A DNA stretch of 64,000 nucleotides from Bacillus sp. OV166 (GTDB taxonomy: Bacteria > Bacillota > Bacilli > Bacillales > Cytobacillaceae). The number at the start of each line of letters is the position of its first letter. The first letter of the stretch is position 1. A program made the translations under genes and the position numbers. Location of the stretch: assembly GCF_900177675.1 (NCBI RefSeq), contig NZ_FXWM01000001.1, forward strand, positions 2,985,001 through 3,049,000, read 5' to 3'. Shown piece by piece: positions 44,373-53,604 of this stretch. The notes below the pieces were generated by a model. That model worked only from the letters and a program-made list of their open reading frames with translations, searched no databases and was not told the origin of the DNA.

Positions 44373-45563
44373 ATGTCAAATAAAGCAAAGATTTATATTT
44401 TAGCTTTGATAAGTTTTTTAGTTGGTACTTCTCAGTACATCATCTCAGGTATTTTGGATAAAATGGCAGATGCCCTAGGAGTGTCAATTGGAGCGGCTGG
44501 TCAATTAATTACAGTCTTTTCATTAGCCTATGCAATCGGTACACCTATATTAATGGTATTAACGGCTAAAATGGAAAGACGTAAATTACTGATCTATACT
44601 TTATTTGTTTTTATTATAGGAAATTTACTTTCAGTAATTGTTCCAGGGTATGGATTATTTATGATTGCTCGCATTATTATGGCTTTAAGTACAGGTGTAG
44701 CGGTCGTTACAGTTTTAAGTATCGCAGCAAAGGTTGCACCTGCTAATAAAAAGGCAAGTTCAATTGCAACAGTTGTCATGGGATTTACCGGATCATTAAT
44801 CATTGGTGTTCCTATTGGACGTTTTATTACATCTATGTATGGATGGAGATTTGTTTTTATCGGTATCGCATTATTAGTTTTACTTGTGATTTTTATTATT
44901 TTAAATACAATACCAAAAATGAATGGTGAAGCTTCAATCTCTTTAACGAGACAAATTGCTATGTTCAAAAAACCAAAAATTGCTTTAGCATTATCAATCA
45001 CCTTCTTTTTAATGACAGGTTACGGGATTATTTTTACTTATTTATCTCCATTCCTTGTAAATACTGTAGGTATGAGTGATCATCTTTTAAGCATTACTTT
45101 ACTTGTTCTTGGAGTTGCAAGCTTATTTGGTTCTAAGCTAGGTGGCTTTAGTGCAGATAAAAGAGGCGTAATTTTTACATTAAAAAGAGGGTTACTTGTA
45201 AACGGAACATCTTTAGTCGTGCTTTCATTCACATCACATTCAATTATTGCAGTATTTATTATATTGACAGTCTGGTCATTTGCAGGATGGTCATCAGGTG
45301 CAACTCAGCAATATAATTTAGCAACGATATCACCTGAATCCTCAGATGTGTTGCTAGGTCTGAACCAATCGATGATGCAATTAGGTTTTGCAGTTGGTGC
45401 AGGTTTAGGTGGAGTAATTGTGGGGCAAATATCATTATCATCAATTACATGGTTCAGTGCGTTAAGTATTGTGTTTGCAAGTATTACAACATTTGGATTA
45501 TCACGTTTCTTAAATAATAAAAAGATAGTCAACCAAGGTTTTTTGGCACAAAAGCGAGCTTGA
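44373..45563 (+). CDS. MFS transporter (DHA1-type efflux)
   Basis: A 396-residue major facilitator with 12 hydrophobic segments. It begins KAKIYILALISFLVGTSQYI, and motif C-like GFTGSLIIGVPIGRFI in segment five is typical of drug antiporters. ATG 44373 follows GAGGAGG. It shares the ArsR-type operator with the enzyme gene upstream and probably exports the compound that inactivates the repressor. Confidence 0.83.
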   Translation: MSNKAKIYILALISFLVGTSQYIISGILDKMADALGVSIGAAGQLITVFSLAYAIGTPILMVLTAKMERRKLLIYTLFVFIIGNLLSVIVPGYGLFMIARIIMALSTGVAVVTVLSIAAKVAPANKKASSIATVVMGFTGSLIIGVPIGRFITSMYGWRFVFIGIALLVLLVIFIILNTIPKMNGEASISLTRQIAMFKKPKIALALSITFFLMTGYGIIFTYLSPFLVNTVGMSDHLLSITLLVLGVASLFGSKLGGFSADKRGVIFTLKRGLLVNGTSLVVLSFTSHSIIAVFIILTVWSFAGWSSGATQQYNLATISPESSDVLLGLNQSMMQLGFAVGAGLGGVIVGQISLSSITWFSALSIVFASITTFGLSRFLNNKKIVNQGFLAQKRA

Positions 45564-45611
45564 TCAAATTGGGAGTCTTAAATCGTTATCTTTGCATTTT
45601 GTTTACACAAT

Positions 45612-46058
45612 TTGGCTAGTCAATCGACTAAGGGTTCAGAGCATTTGGCTCAACAGTTTAAGGGTCCGCAATGGTTCTATCCAAGAGCATCCGCGGCAAA
45701 ATATGACCCAAAAGCATCTGCAGCAACGAATGCAGCCGTTGCATCAAAAGAATACATTCAAACAGTGAAAGACAATGTGAATCAATTAAAAAAGGAAAAT
45801 GGAAATTTAGGTGACACGATTCCACCAGATCTAGTGACAACTTCCGGTTCTGGTTATGATCCGGATTTAACTCCGGAAGCAGCTAAGGCACAGGTACCTA
45901 GAATTGCCAAAGCCATGAATGTTTCGGAAGATCGAATAGAAAAACTTATAAAGAAACTTACCAATGGACGCCAGTTGGGGATTTTTGGTGAGCTTCGAAA
46001 AGATGGCAACCTGTACATGAAAAAGTTCAGAATTGGCGTAATAATAGGCATAGGATAG
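45612..46058 (+). pseudogene. kdpC: kdpC (K+-ATPase subunit C) remnant
   Basis: The frame ASQSTKGSEHLAQQFKGPQW then LVTTSGSGYDPDLTPEAAKA matches the extracytoplasmic domain of KdpC, including the hallmark DLVTxSGSGxDPDLxPEAA and GRQLGIFGE. The N-terminal membrane segment is missing, there is no ribosome site, and after GIFGE the ending is foreign. kdpA and kdpB are absent. It cannot function as a Kdp subunit without its membrane anchor. Confidence 0.85.
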
Positions 46059-46093
46059 GCCTAAATTTTGCTCTTACGAGCAAAAGGACAACA

Positions 46094-46120
46094 AAAAGGC
46101 ATCCGGATGCCTTTTGTCTA
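46094..46120 (+). terminator. Palindromic terminator-like element
   Basis: AAAAGGCATCCGGATGCCTTTT is a perfect palindrome that would fold with a 4-nt loop and T-tail. It follows the kdpC remnant and may be its original terminator. Confidence 0.65.
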
Positions 46121-46134
46121 CAATCTGAAATCAC

Positions 46135-46179
46135 GAGAACAACCATACTTTGATAGTATGGTTGTTCTCGGATTTTTTT
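46135..46179 (+). terminator. Strong 15-bp terminator hairpin
   Basis: GAGAACAACCATACT (46135-46149) and AGTATGGTTGTTCTC (46155-46169) pair perfectly around TTGAT, followed by GGATTTTTTT. Confidence 0.85.
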
Positions 46180-46199
46180 ATTTAAAAGGAGTTTAGAAT

Positions 46200-46567
46200 G
46201 AGGAAAGTAACTTATATTCGATACGATGAAATAAAAAAGAGGCCAAGATTAAATAATATGGTACCTATAGATAGGACTTGAAAAAGAGTCTCATTATCCT
46301 TCTGACGATTTGGCGCTTCATAAGCGGCACGAATCGCACACGCTCTAAGAGGCGGAGCATGGGGGGATCGCTTTGCTTGCATCCTATATGATTAATAAAG
46401 CTGATAATGAAACACTGGAAACGTATTTAAGTCAGATAGTATTTGCAGAAAAAGCTGGTGAGATTATGTCTCCTGATTCTAAGGATGTGGAGGGCTTTGA
46501 GCAATTTATGAAACGTTATTCCAACGGACTTGAAATTGAAAGAGCGGCAATTGAAAATCTTATATAA
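46200..46567 (+). pseudogene. Decayed small gene, unidentified
   Basis: Coding-like segments occur in three frames: MRKVTYIRYDEIKKRPRLNN from 46198, LEKESHYPSDDLALHKRHES near 46277-46340, and MLASYMINKADNETLETYLS to the stop at 46565. Read together they suggest a protein of about 120 residues broken by at least two indels and a nonsense codon. AAAGGAG precedes the first ATG. I do not recognise the family. Confidence 0.5.
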
Positions 46568-46668
46568 CAAATTAGGTATTAAAAACACGACAGGGGAATG
46601 ATATGCTCCCCAATAGGTAGACAGATTAAAAAATAAAAAATCTGGCTACTTATTGGGGAGTATTTATT

Positions 46669-47349
46669 ATGTCTAAAAGGTCCTATTCTGTAGAAGAAAA
46701 ATTCGAGATATTGAAAGTGTTGGAGGATAATCAATATTCGATAAACGAAGTCGCATCAATTTATAAAGTACACCACTCCTCTATTTTGGAATGGAAACAT
46801 AAATTTGATAAGTATGGGACGGACGGTCTAAAGGAGTCTTCCACTTGGAAAAGGTATTCTAAGGAACTAAAACTATCCGCCATAAGGGATTACCTTTCTG
46901 GTAAATATTCTTTACGAGAGATTACAAGAAGGTATGAAATATCGGATTTATCGGTCCTCAGGAAATGGATTAACAAGTATAATAGTCATAGTGAATTAAA
47001 GGATACGTCACACGGAAGGACGAGCTCTATGACTAAAGGAAGAAAAACCACTTTAGATGAACGGAAACAAATTGTTTATTATTGCTTGGAGAACGGTAAA
47101 GATTATCAAAAAGCAGCCGAGACCTATCAAGTTTCTTATCAACAAGTATATCAGTGGGTTAAAAAGCATGAAGATGGTGGAGACGAAGCGCTTAGGGATA
47201 AGCGAGGAAAGAATAAAGTAGAAGCAGAGCTTTCTCCAGAAGAGAAGGTTAAACTCGAGATGCGAAAGCTGGAAAAAGAAAATGAACGTTTACGTGCAGA
47301 GAACGAATTCTTAAAAAAGTTAGAGGAGATCGAAAGGAGGCGAAGATAA
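46669..47349 (+). CDS. IS3-family transposase OrfA
   Basis: A 226-residue protein with repeated helix-turn-helix units: SVEEKFEILKVLEDNQYSIN, YSLREITRRYEISDLSVLRK and DYQKAAETYQVSYQQVYQWV. It ends with the leucine-zipper-like helix VKLEMRKLEKENERLRAENE. It is longer than the usual 100-170 residues of IS3 OrfA, as in the IS150 group. The slippery run AAAAAAG at 47313-47319 lies in phase near its end and would shift ribosomes -1 into OrfB. Confidence 0.87.
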   Translation: MSKRSYSVEEKFEILKVLEDNQYSINEVASIYKVHHSSILEWKHKFDKYGTDGLKESSTWKRYSKELKLSAIRDYLSGKYSLREITRRYEISDLSVLRKWINKYNSHSELKDTSHGRTSSMTKGRKTTLDERKQIVYYCLENGKDYQKAAETYQVSYQQVYQWVKKHEDGGDEALRDKRGKNKVEAELSPEEKVKLEMRKLEKENERLRAENEFLKKLEEIERRRR

Positions 47350-48227
47350 GTCAAATTCGATTTGAAGATAAGTATATCGCAATTCAAGAGCTACATCAGG
47401 AAGAAAATCTCGCTATTGTCTTACTCTGTGAGGTTGCAGGAATTGCACGATCTGCTTATTATAAGTGGCTAAATCGCACACCTTCTGTTCGTGAGATTCG
47501 AAATGAAGAAATTATAAAGGAAATGAAGGCTCTTCATGAGAAAGTTGATGGAATCTATGGATACCGTCAAATGACTTTAAATATGAATCGAAAATTCGAG
47601 GAGGACCTCAATCATAAGCGAATTTATAGACTAATGAAGATATCTGGCCTTGAAAGCGTCATTCGGAAAAAGAAGAAACGTTATAAGCCCTCAACTCCCC
47701 AACACGTTGCAGAAAATGTGCTCAATCGTGAGTTCACAGCGGAAAAACCGAATGAAAAATGGGTTACGGATGTCACCGAATTTAAATATGGCAAATCAAA
47801 AAAGGCTTATTTAAGTGCGATTCGTGATCTATATGATGGGTCGATTGTTAGCTATGTTTTAGGACATTCAAATAATAATAACCTTGTCTTTAAGACACTA
47901 GACCAAGCAATAACCCATTTAGATGGAGACAAACCACTTATTCATAGTGATCGAGGGTATCAATACACCTCTCATGGATTTAAACGAAAGTTAGATGCCG
48001 AAGAGATGACGCATAGTATGTCGCGGGTGGGTAGATGTATTGATAACGGGCCAATGGAATCTTTTTGGGGAACACTTAAATGTGAAAAGTATTATTTACA
48101 TAAGTATGAGACATTCGAAGAACTTTCTATTGCGATAGACGATTACATTAAATTTTATAATTATGAAAGATATCAAAAACGACTAAACGGCCTTAGCCCT
48201 ATGGAATATAGAGCTAAAGCCGCTTAG
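47319..48227 (+). CDS. IS3-family transposase OrfB (via -1 frameshift)
   Basis: Read in the -1 frame after the slip at 47313-47319, this part gives about 302 residues. It contains the HTH_21 region (GIARSAYYKWLNRT, then KVDGIYGYRQMTLNMNRKFE) and the DDE integrase core: D in NEKWVTDVTEFKYG, D in KPLIHSDRGYQYTS and E in NGPMESFWGTLKCE. All three catalytic residues are present, so the element may be active. No ribosome site supports independent starts, fitting production as an OrfAB fusion. Confidence 0.85.
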   Translation, partial: VRGDRKEAKISQIRFEDKYIAIQELHQEENLAIVLLCEVAGIARSAYYKWLNRTPSVREIRNEEIIKEMKALHEKVDGIYGYRQMTLNMNRKFEEDLNHKRIYRLMKISGLESVIRKKKKRYKPSTPQHVAENVLNREFTAEKPNEKWVTDVTEFKYGKSKKAYLSAIRDLYDGSIVSYVLGHSNNNNLVFKTLDQAITHLDGDKPLIHSDRGYQYTSHGFKRKLDAEEMTHSMSRVGRCIDNGPMESFWGTLKCEKYYLHKYETFEELSIAIDDYIKFYNYERYQKRLNGLSPMEYRAKAA

Positions 48228-48299
48228 TGCATTTTTATTATTTCCACTGTCTACTTGACGGGGGGCAGTTCAGAATTCCTGTCGTGTTTTTTATTTAAC

Positions 48300-48968
48300 T
48301 TAGTTTTTAAGAGTAATTTCCCAATCAGCAGCAAATTTTTCGATTCCTTGATTAGTAAGTGGATGTTTAGAAATTTGCTCAATGACTGAAAATGGAATCG
48401 TTGCAATATGTGCACCTGCCATTGCTACACGAGTTACATGATCAGGATGACGAACAGATGCTGCAATAATTTGTGTGTCGAAATTATGAATGCGGAACAA
48501 TTCAGCTATTTTTAATACTAATTGGACACCGTCTTCGGAAATATCATCTAAGCGGCCTAAAAATGGAGATACATACGTTGCACCAGCACGAGCTGCTAAT
48601 AGTGCTTGGTTTACTGTAAAGATAAGTGTGACATTTGTTTTAACGCCTTTATCAGCAAGATAACGGCAAGCCTCTAAGCCAGCTAAAGTCATAGGAAGCT
48701 TGATTGTAATTTTCTCATCTCCGCCGTTAATTTTAATAAGCTCTTCAGCTTGGGCAATCATTTCATCAGCTGTAATGGCTTCTGGAGTTACTTCAGCGGA
48801 AACAGACTCTACTTGTGGAACTGCTTGGCAGATTTCTTCAATGCGGTCTTCGAATTTTACGCCTTCCTTAGCAACTAGGGAAGGATTGGTTGTAACACCA
48901 GATAAAACGCCAATTTTATATGCCTTTTTAATATCAACAAGATTTGCAGTATCAATAAATAATTTCAT
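48300..48968 (-). CDS. tal: Transaldolase / fructose-6-phosphate aldolase-like (TalC type)
   Basis: A 222-residue small-type transaldolase. [20 protein letters not shown] begins the barrel, [13 protein letters not shown] is the family signature, and the Schiff-base Lys lies in [10 protein letters not shown]. It transfers dihydroxyacetone units between sugar phosphates in the pentose phosphate pathway. It lies 17 bp downstream of transketolase on the same strand, so the two form an operon, divergent from a DeoR regulator. Confidence 0.9.
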   Translation of the reverse strand: MKLFIDTANLVDIKKAYKIGVLSGVTTNPSLVAKEGVKFEDRIEEICQAVPQVESVSAEVTPEAITADEMIAQAEELIKINGGDEKITIKLPMTLAGLEACRYLADKGVKTNVTLIFTVNQALLAARAGATYVSPFLGRLDDISEDGVQLVLKIAELFRIHNFDTQIIAASVRHPDHVTRVAMAGAHIATIPFSVIEQISKHPLTNQGIEKFAADWEITLKN

Positions 48969-48985
48969 CGTATATTTCCTCCAAT

Positions 48986-50980
48986 TTAAGATTTCAGTAG
49001 ACTTTTTGCAGTTCGAACAACATTTTCTGTCGTAAATCCAAATAGCTCCATGACTGCAGTGCCCGTTCCTGAAGCACCGAATGTTTCAATAGATAATACT
49101 TTCCCTTCTGATCCTACATAGCGTTCCCATCCAAGAGAGATACCCATTTCTAGTGCCACACGCTTCGTAATAGAAGCAGGGAAGACAAGCTCTTTGTATT
49201 CTTTCGGTTGACGATCGAAAAGTTCCCAGCTTGGCATTGCGACAACGCGAACCGACACATTTTCCTTTTCAAGTTCAGCTTTCGCGTTAATGGCTAATGA
49301 CACTTCTGAACCGGTAGAGATCAAAATAACCTCTGGTTGTTCATTTGTTTGCGTTAATACGTAAGCTCCTTTAGAAAGGTTGTCTATATTGGCTTGTGTT
49401 CCTTGGAACACAGGCAGGTTTTGACGGCTTAGTACCAAGGCAACCGGGCCGTCTATTTGTTGTAGTGCATAAGCCCAAGCACTTGCTGTTTCGTTTGCAT
49501 CTGATGGGCGAATCACAGTTAGCCCTGGGATCGCACGAAGAGAAGCTAGCTGCTCAATTGGCTCATGAGTTGGACCATCTTCACCAACCGCAATCGAATC
49601 ATGTGTAAATACATAAGTGACTGGAAGCTTTTGCAAGGCTGCCAGACGAATTGACGGTCTGAGATAATCATTGAAAACAAAGAATGTGCTTACAAAAGGC
49701 TTTACCCCGCCATGAAGAGCCAAACCATTGCCAGCCGCTCCCATTGCGTGTTCCCGAACACCAAAGTAGATATTTCGTCCGCTAAATGATTCTACTGCGA
49801 ATGCTGCGTCTTCCTTTATATCTGTCATTGTGGAGTGAGAAAGATCCGCACTTCCTCCAAAAATAGAAGGAACTGATTTTACAAAATGGTTAATGGCTTC
49901 TCCGCTGGCTACACGAGTTGAAATTGTTTTACCCGTATCAAATGTCAGGATGTCTTCCGTATGGATTAAAACTTCTCCCGTGATGGCATGTTGCAGTTCC
50001 TTAGCTAATTCAGGATATGTCTCTTGATAAGACTGGAATAATGCATTCCATTGTTGTTCTTGGCTAATTCCTCTTTGTTTTAGCTCTTCAAAATGGGCTT
50101 TAACTTCTTCCGGTACAAAGAAATCCTCTGCATAGTGCCAGCCATATACTTGTTTTGTTGCACGAGCTTCTTCTGCTCCAAGGGGATTTCCATGTGCCTT
50201 GTTTGTTCCTGCAACTTTGGGACTTCCATAACCGATAGTGGTTCTAATTTCGATCAAAGTTGGTTGGTTTGTATTTTGTTTAGCTAATGTAATAGCTTTT
50301 GAGATTTCTGCTACATCATTGCCATCTTCTACTCGTAAATATTGCCAATGAGCAGATTCTGTTCTTTTTTGAATGTCCTCTGAAAATGAAAGGTTTAATT
50401 CACCGTCCAAAGAAATATCATTTGAGTCATATAATGCAATTAATTTCCCTAGTTTCATATGACCGGCCATAGACATGGCCTCATAAGAGATGCCTTCCAT
50501 TAAGTCTCCATCGCCAACTAGAGCATATGTATAATGGTCAATAACAGAGTATCCATCCCGATTGAACTTTGCAGCTAAATGCGCTTCAGCCATCGCCATT
50601 CCTACTGCATTTGCAATTCCTTGCCCTAAAGGCCCAGTTGTCGCTTCAACACCTTCTGTGTGACCAAATTCGGGATGACCAGGTGTTTTGCTATTAAGCT
50701 TTCTAAAACTTTTTAAATCTTCTAAAGATACATTGTACCTAGCTAAATGAAGCAAACTATACAACAAACTAGATCCGTGTCCGGCAGAAAGAATAAATCG
50801 ATCTCGATTAAACCATTTTGCATTTGCAGAATTATGATTTAGATGATGTGCCCAGAGTGCATATGCCATTGGAGCAGCCCCCATAGGAAGCCCTGGATGA
50901 CCGGAATTAGCATTGTTGATCGCGTCAATTGATAAGGTACGAATCGTATTTACAGCTAGTGTTTCAATACTGTAATTCAT
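48986..50980 (-). CDS. tkt: Transketolase
   Basis: A 664-residue transketolase. It has the N-terminal signature [20 protein letters not shown], the thiamine diphosphate motif [14 protein letters not shown] and the second-domain signature [21 protein letters not shown] use ATG 50980, preceded by AGAGGAGG; an upstream in-frame ATG at 51004 overlaps that site. With the adjacent transaldolase it forms a non-oxidative pentose phosphate unit. This is probably a second, regulated copy in addition to a housekeeping tkt. Confidence 0.92.
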   Translation of the reverse strand: MNYSIETLAVNTIRTLSIDAINNANSGHPGLPMGAAPMAYALWAHHLNHNSANAKWFNRDRFILSAGHGSSLLYSLLHLARYNVSLEDLKSFRKLNSKTPGHPEFGHTEGVEATTGPLGQGIANAVGMAMAEAHLAAKFNRDGYSVIDHYTYALVGDGDLMEGISYEAMSMAGHMKLGKLIALYDSNDISLDGELNLSFSEDIQKRTESAHWQYLRVEDGNDVAEISKAITLAKQNTNQPTLIEIRTTIGYGSPKVAGTNKAHGNPLGAEEARATKQVYGWHYAEDFFVPEEVKAHFEELKQRGISQEQQWNALFQSYQETYPELAKELQHAITGEVLIHTEDILTFDTGKTISTRVASGEAINHFVKSVPSIFGGSADLSHSTMTDIKEDAAFAVESFSGRNIYFGVREHAMGAAGNGLALHGGVKPFVSTFFVFNDYLRPSIRLAALQKLPVTYVFTHDSIAVGEDGPTHEPIEQLASLRAIPGLTVIRPSDANETASAWAYALQQIDGPVALVLSRQNLPVFQGTQANIDNLSKGAYVLTQTNEQPEVILISTGSEVSLAINAKAELEKENVSVRVVAMPSWELFDRQPKEYKELVFPASITKRVALEMGISLGWERYVGSEGKVLSIETFGASGTGTAVMELFGFTTENVVRTAKSLLKS

Positions 50981-51063
50981 CTTTTTTTCCTCCTCTTTAT
51001 TCATGTAATTTTAAAATTAGTACAAAATGTCAGTTATTAGATTTCTTGCCTCGAATAATTTCT

Positions 51064-51212
51064 TGTTTTTGCATCTTAAAGCCAGTTTTTTCGTGTTTGA
51101 GAATATTTTATCTTTATAAACAAGAAAAAACAAGAATAATTTCGTGAAATTTTTTTAAAATTGGTGAATTCCAGAAAAAATAATATAATATAAGAAAAAA
51201 CATGCAAAAACA
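51064..51212. promoter_or_regulatory. Divergent control region with candidate DeoR sites
   Basis: TGTTTTTGCAT (51064-51074) and its exact reverse complement ATGCAAAAACA (51202-51212) flank the divergent promoters about 130 bp apart. Between them is the direct repeat ACAAGAAAAAACAAGAAT. These are reasonable binding sites for the DeoR protein at 51231. Confidence 0.5.
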
Positions 51213-51230
51213 CGGAGGCTGATCATTATT

Positions 51231-51980
51231 ATGCTTAGAAAAGAACGGCAAAGCAAAATTTTACAAATACTTGAAAAGGAAGGGAAAGTCGTTGCTAAAG
51301 AATTAAGCATGAAATGGGATGTTTCCGAGGACACAATTAGACGAGATTTAAGGGAAATGGATTCATTTGGTCTTCTCAAAAGAGTACACGGCGGGGCATT
51401 TCCTGCATCAGCGAGTGCTTTAACTTTTTCTGAAAGAACGGAAGAAAATATAGATGCAAAAAAAAAATTGGCTTTAAAAGCAGTGGAAATTATTAAAGAT
51501 GGACAAGTTCTTTTAATCGATGGAAGTACAACAAATCTTTTTCTGGCTCAAGAAATTCCAATGGAGTTTAAAGGAACCATTATTACGAATAGTCCCTCTA
51601 TTAGTTTGGCATTATCAAAGCATCCAAATACAGATATCATCCTTTTGGGCGGAACCTTCTTTAAGGAATCTTTTGTGACTGTAGGATTGGATGTAATTGA
51701 TGTGCTTAAAAATATTAGAGCCGATCTCTGTTTTTTAGGAGTGTATTCCCTGCACCCTGACTTTGGTATCAGCATCCCTCATATAGAAGAGTCTCATTCT
51801 AAACGTCAGATGATTAAAAGTTCAAATAAGATCGCAACCCTGGTAACAAGAAGTAAACTTAATACTATTTCCAATTACTTGGTTGGTCCCGTTTCAGAAC
51901 TTGATTACTTAATTACGGAAGACGGTCCACTAAGTCATAATTTAAACAAGTACATGGAATTAGGTATCGAAATTATCTAA
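51231..51980 (+). CDS. DeoR-family transcriptional regulator
   Basis: A 249-residue DeoR/GlpR regulator. The N-terminal winged helix has the signature QILEKEGKVVAKELSMKWDV then SEDTIRRDLREMDSFGLLKR-VHGGA. A DeoRC sugar-phosphate-binding domain follows (LIDGSTTNLFLAQEIP, with a GG-x-F segment). It is divergent from tkt-tal and probably represses them until a sugar phosphate accumulates. GGAGG lies 12 nt before the ATG. Confidence 0.87.
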   Translation: MLRKERQSKILQILEKEGKVVAKELSMKWDVSEDTIRRDLREMDSFGLLKRVHGGAFPASASALTFSERTEENIDAKKKLALKAVEIIKDGQVLLIDGSTTNLFLAQEIPMEFKGTIITNSPSISLALSKHPNTDIILLGGTFFKESFVTVGLDVIDVLKNIRADLCFLGVYSLHPDFGISIPHIEESHSKRQMIKSSNKIATLVTRSKLNTISNYLVGPVSELDYLITEDGPLSHNLNKYMELGIEII

Positions 51981-51999
51981 CTATACTAGTTATTTTTAA

Positions 52000-52425
52000 T
52001 TTGAGCTAAACCAGTTAATAGTTTGTTTGCACATGCATAAAGGGTTTTCCTTCTTCTCGTTTCTTATCGTAAAACTCGTAGTCGTCTATTGCGTGGAATG
52101 ATCTCCTCAGTCGTTTTCTTTTTACAGGCATCCCGAATACCAATTTGAACAGCCATATACTAGGCGTGGAGAAATCTACACGAGCCATGTATGGTTATAC
52201 GGTTTACCGATGCAGTAAACTTTCCTGAAGAGTACACAAACTAGGATCTATCTATTCCAGCGAATGCAACTAACTTCTTGGTATCATTAAACCGATCTTT
52301 CTCTCCAATTTCAGAAATTATCGTTGCAGCGATCTTTTCTCCGATACCAGGGATAGATTTGAGGATATTATATTCTTCAATTTCCTTAGCGAGGGCATCT
52401 ATCTCCGACTCTTACTTTGATAGAT
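52000..52425 (-). pseudogene. IS110-family transposase 3' remnant
   Basis: On the minus strand EIEEYNILKSIPGIGEKIAA then TIISEIGEKDRFNDTKKLVA-FAGID is the transposase_20 domain of IS110 transposases. Further on, in another frame, FYDKKREEGKPFMHVQT matches the family C-terminus. Stops and frameshifts break the sequence and the N-terminal RuvC-like domain is missing. It is a dead fragment. Confidence 0.75.
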
Positions 52426-52737
52426 GTTTTTTTTACTGAAGAATCATATTTATATACATACCAAGGCTTAAAATATGACTCTGATAAACTGTCTTTTCAA
52501 AAGGGTTACGGGACGCCGCAGCTTTAAGTTCAATCGCTTTTTCTTTTGCACACAGTTTAATATAAAGTTGAAAAATAAAAAAAGAGTGGGAAATTTCCTC
52601 ACTCAAACACTTAGATTTTTTCTCGACGCTTATCCAAAAGTTCCGCAGCACGCCTTGCCTTTTTCAAGTTTTTAGCTCGATCATTAAAAGTCTTTTTTAC
52701 TTTGGTTACCTCTCTTCAACATAAGGAGGAAATCGAT
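52426..52737. other. Region with a small minus-strand remnant and terminator
   Basis: A minus-strand frame ending at 52611 (VTKVKKTFNDRAKNLKKARR, then AAELLDKRREKI) has no start codon but is followed by a convincing minus-strand hairpin, GAGTGAGGAAATTTCCCACTC with a T-run (52570-52604). It is probably the tail of a lost gene; the family is not recognised. AAGGAGG near 52722 belongs to the next gene. Confidence 0.4.
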
Positions 52738-53113
52738 TATGAGCGACAGACAGACAATACGAGGGCTTGCTACAGTCAATTTTTGGACGGATGTTCTACT
52801 TAGCGGCAGGGAAGTGGTACGCCGAGCTATTGGGCATCGAACCATACTTTGAACGTCCAGGATATGCCGAGTTTCGCCTCGGCGATTACCAGTACGAGCT
52901 GGGCCTGATCGAAAAACGCTACGTGCCCGATGGTTCAGCGACCGGCCCGGCAGGTGCTATAGTCTACTGGCACGTCGACGATGTAACATCAACTTTTAAG
53001 AAGCTGCTCTCAATGGGAGCGAAAGAGTACGAGGCATCCACAGAGCGCGGCGAGGGGTTCATCACTGCTTTGGTGTCGTTGGGGCCAAGATTAATAGTAA
53101 AGCAGAAATCCTA
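52738..53113 (+). pseudogene. VOC-family protein, frameshifted, GC-rich
   Basis: The gene starts at ATG 52740 after AAGGAGG (MSDRQTIRGLATVNFW), but shifts frame near 52795; the body (AAGKWYAELLGIEPYFERPG, then AIVYWHVDDVTSTFKKLLSM) continues in the frame that ends at 53113. The end is also altered: after RGEGFITA the expected V-x-D-P-x-G-N is lost. The sequence is clearly richer in G and C than its neighbours, suggesting transfer from another genus. It is a dead VOC gene. Confidence 0.75.
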
Positions 53114-53604
53114 GATTCTACTACGAAAGAACAGTTAAAAGCAGTTCTTAATTCTCTTATTTCATCTATCCGTAGTAGTATTTAAATAACCTTTTGTCAC
53201 TAATTTTAATTTAATAAAGTCATATTTTTCACAACTTTTTTAAACTACCGTTTGATTACACTAACGGAGGCATTACTTGAAGAAAAATAAGCTAAGTAGT
53301 ATCTATTTCTATATGTTGTTATTCCATTATAGGGCGCGTTTATTTAGGAACGCGTCTTTTTCGTATATGGGCAAATTATAATGGAATAAAGATTATTGAA
53401 TGAAAGGGAAGATAAGTAAAATTTCTTAAACAAATTAAGTTTTTATATGAACTTCTTTTACTAACGGAGCAGTTTTTCAATACTTCGGAGGCAAGTTAAT
53501 TGAAGAACCCTCTCAAAAATCATCGTTTTGAGAAGGTTTTATTTTATTTAAAAGTTGGAAATCCGCATAATCCTGATGCTACCCTCTATATACACTTACC
53601 CATA
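53114..53604. other. Repeat- and hairpin-rich intergenic region
   Basis: A startless tail (SKAEILDSTTKEQLKAVLNS, stop near 53185) is a gene remnant. Dispersed repeat copies lie at about 53252 (ACACTAACGGAGGCATTACT) and 53451 (TACTAACGGAGCAGTTTTTC). Hairpins GGCGCGTT/AACGCGTC with a T-run (53333-53361) and AACCCTCTCAAAA/TTTTGAGAAGGTT (53506-53545) are terminator-like. Confidence 0.5.

Larger units (their letters stand above)
46604..48267 (+). mobile_element. IS3-family (IS150-group-like) insertion sequence
   Basis: A complete-looking element with two overlapping transposase frames. The ends are inverted repeats: left TGCTCCCCAATAGGTAGACA and right (reverse complement) TGCCCCCCGTCAAGTAGACA, with TG/CA termini. 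Flanking host DNA forms an inverted repeat, AAACACGACAGG (left, from 46583) and CCTGTCGTGTTT (right, to about 48290), so the element lies inside a former hairpin. A target duplication is not obvious. Confidence 0.85.
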
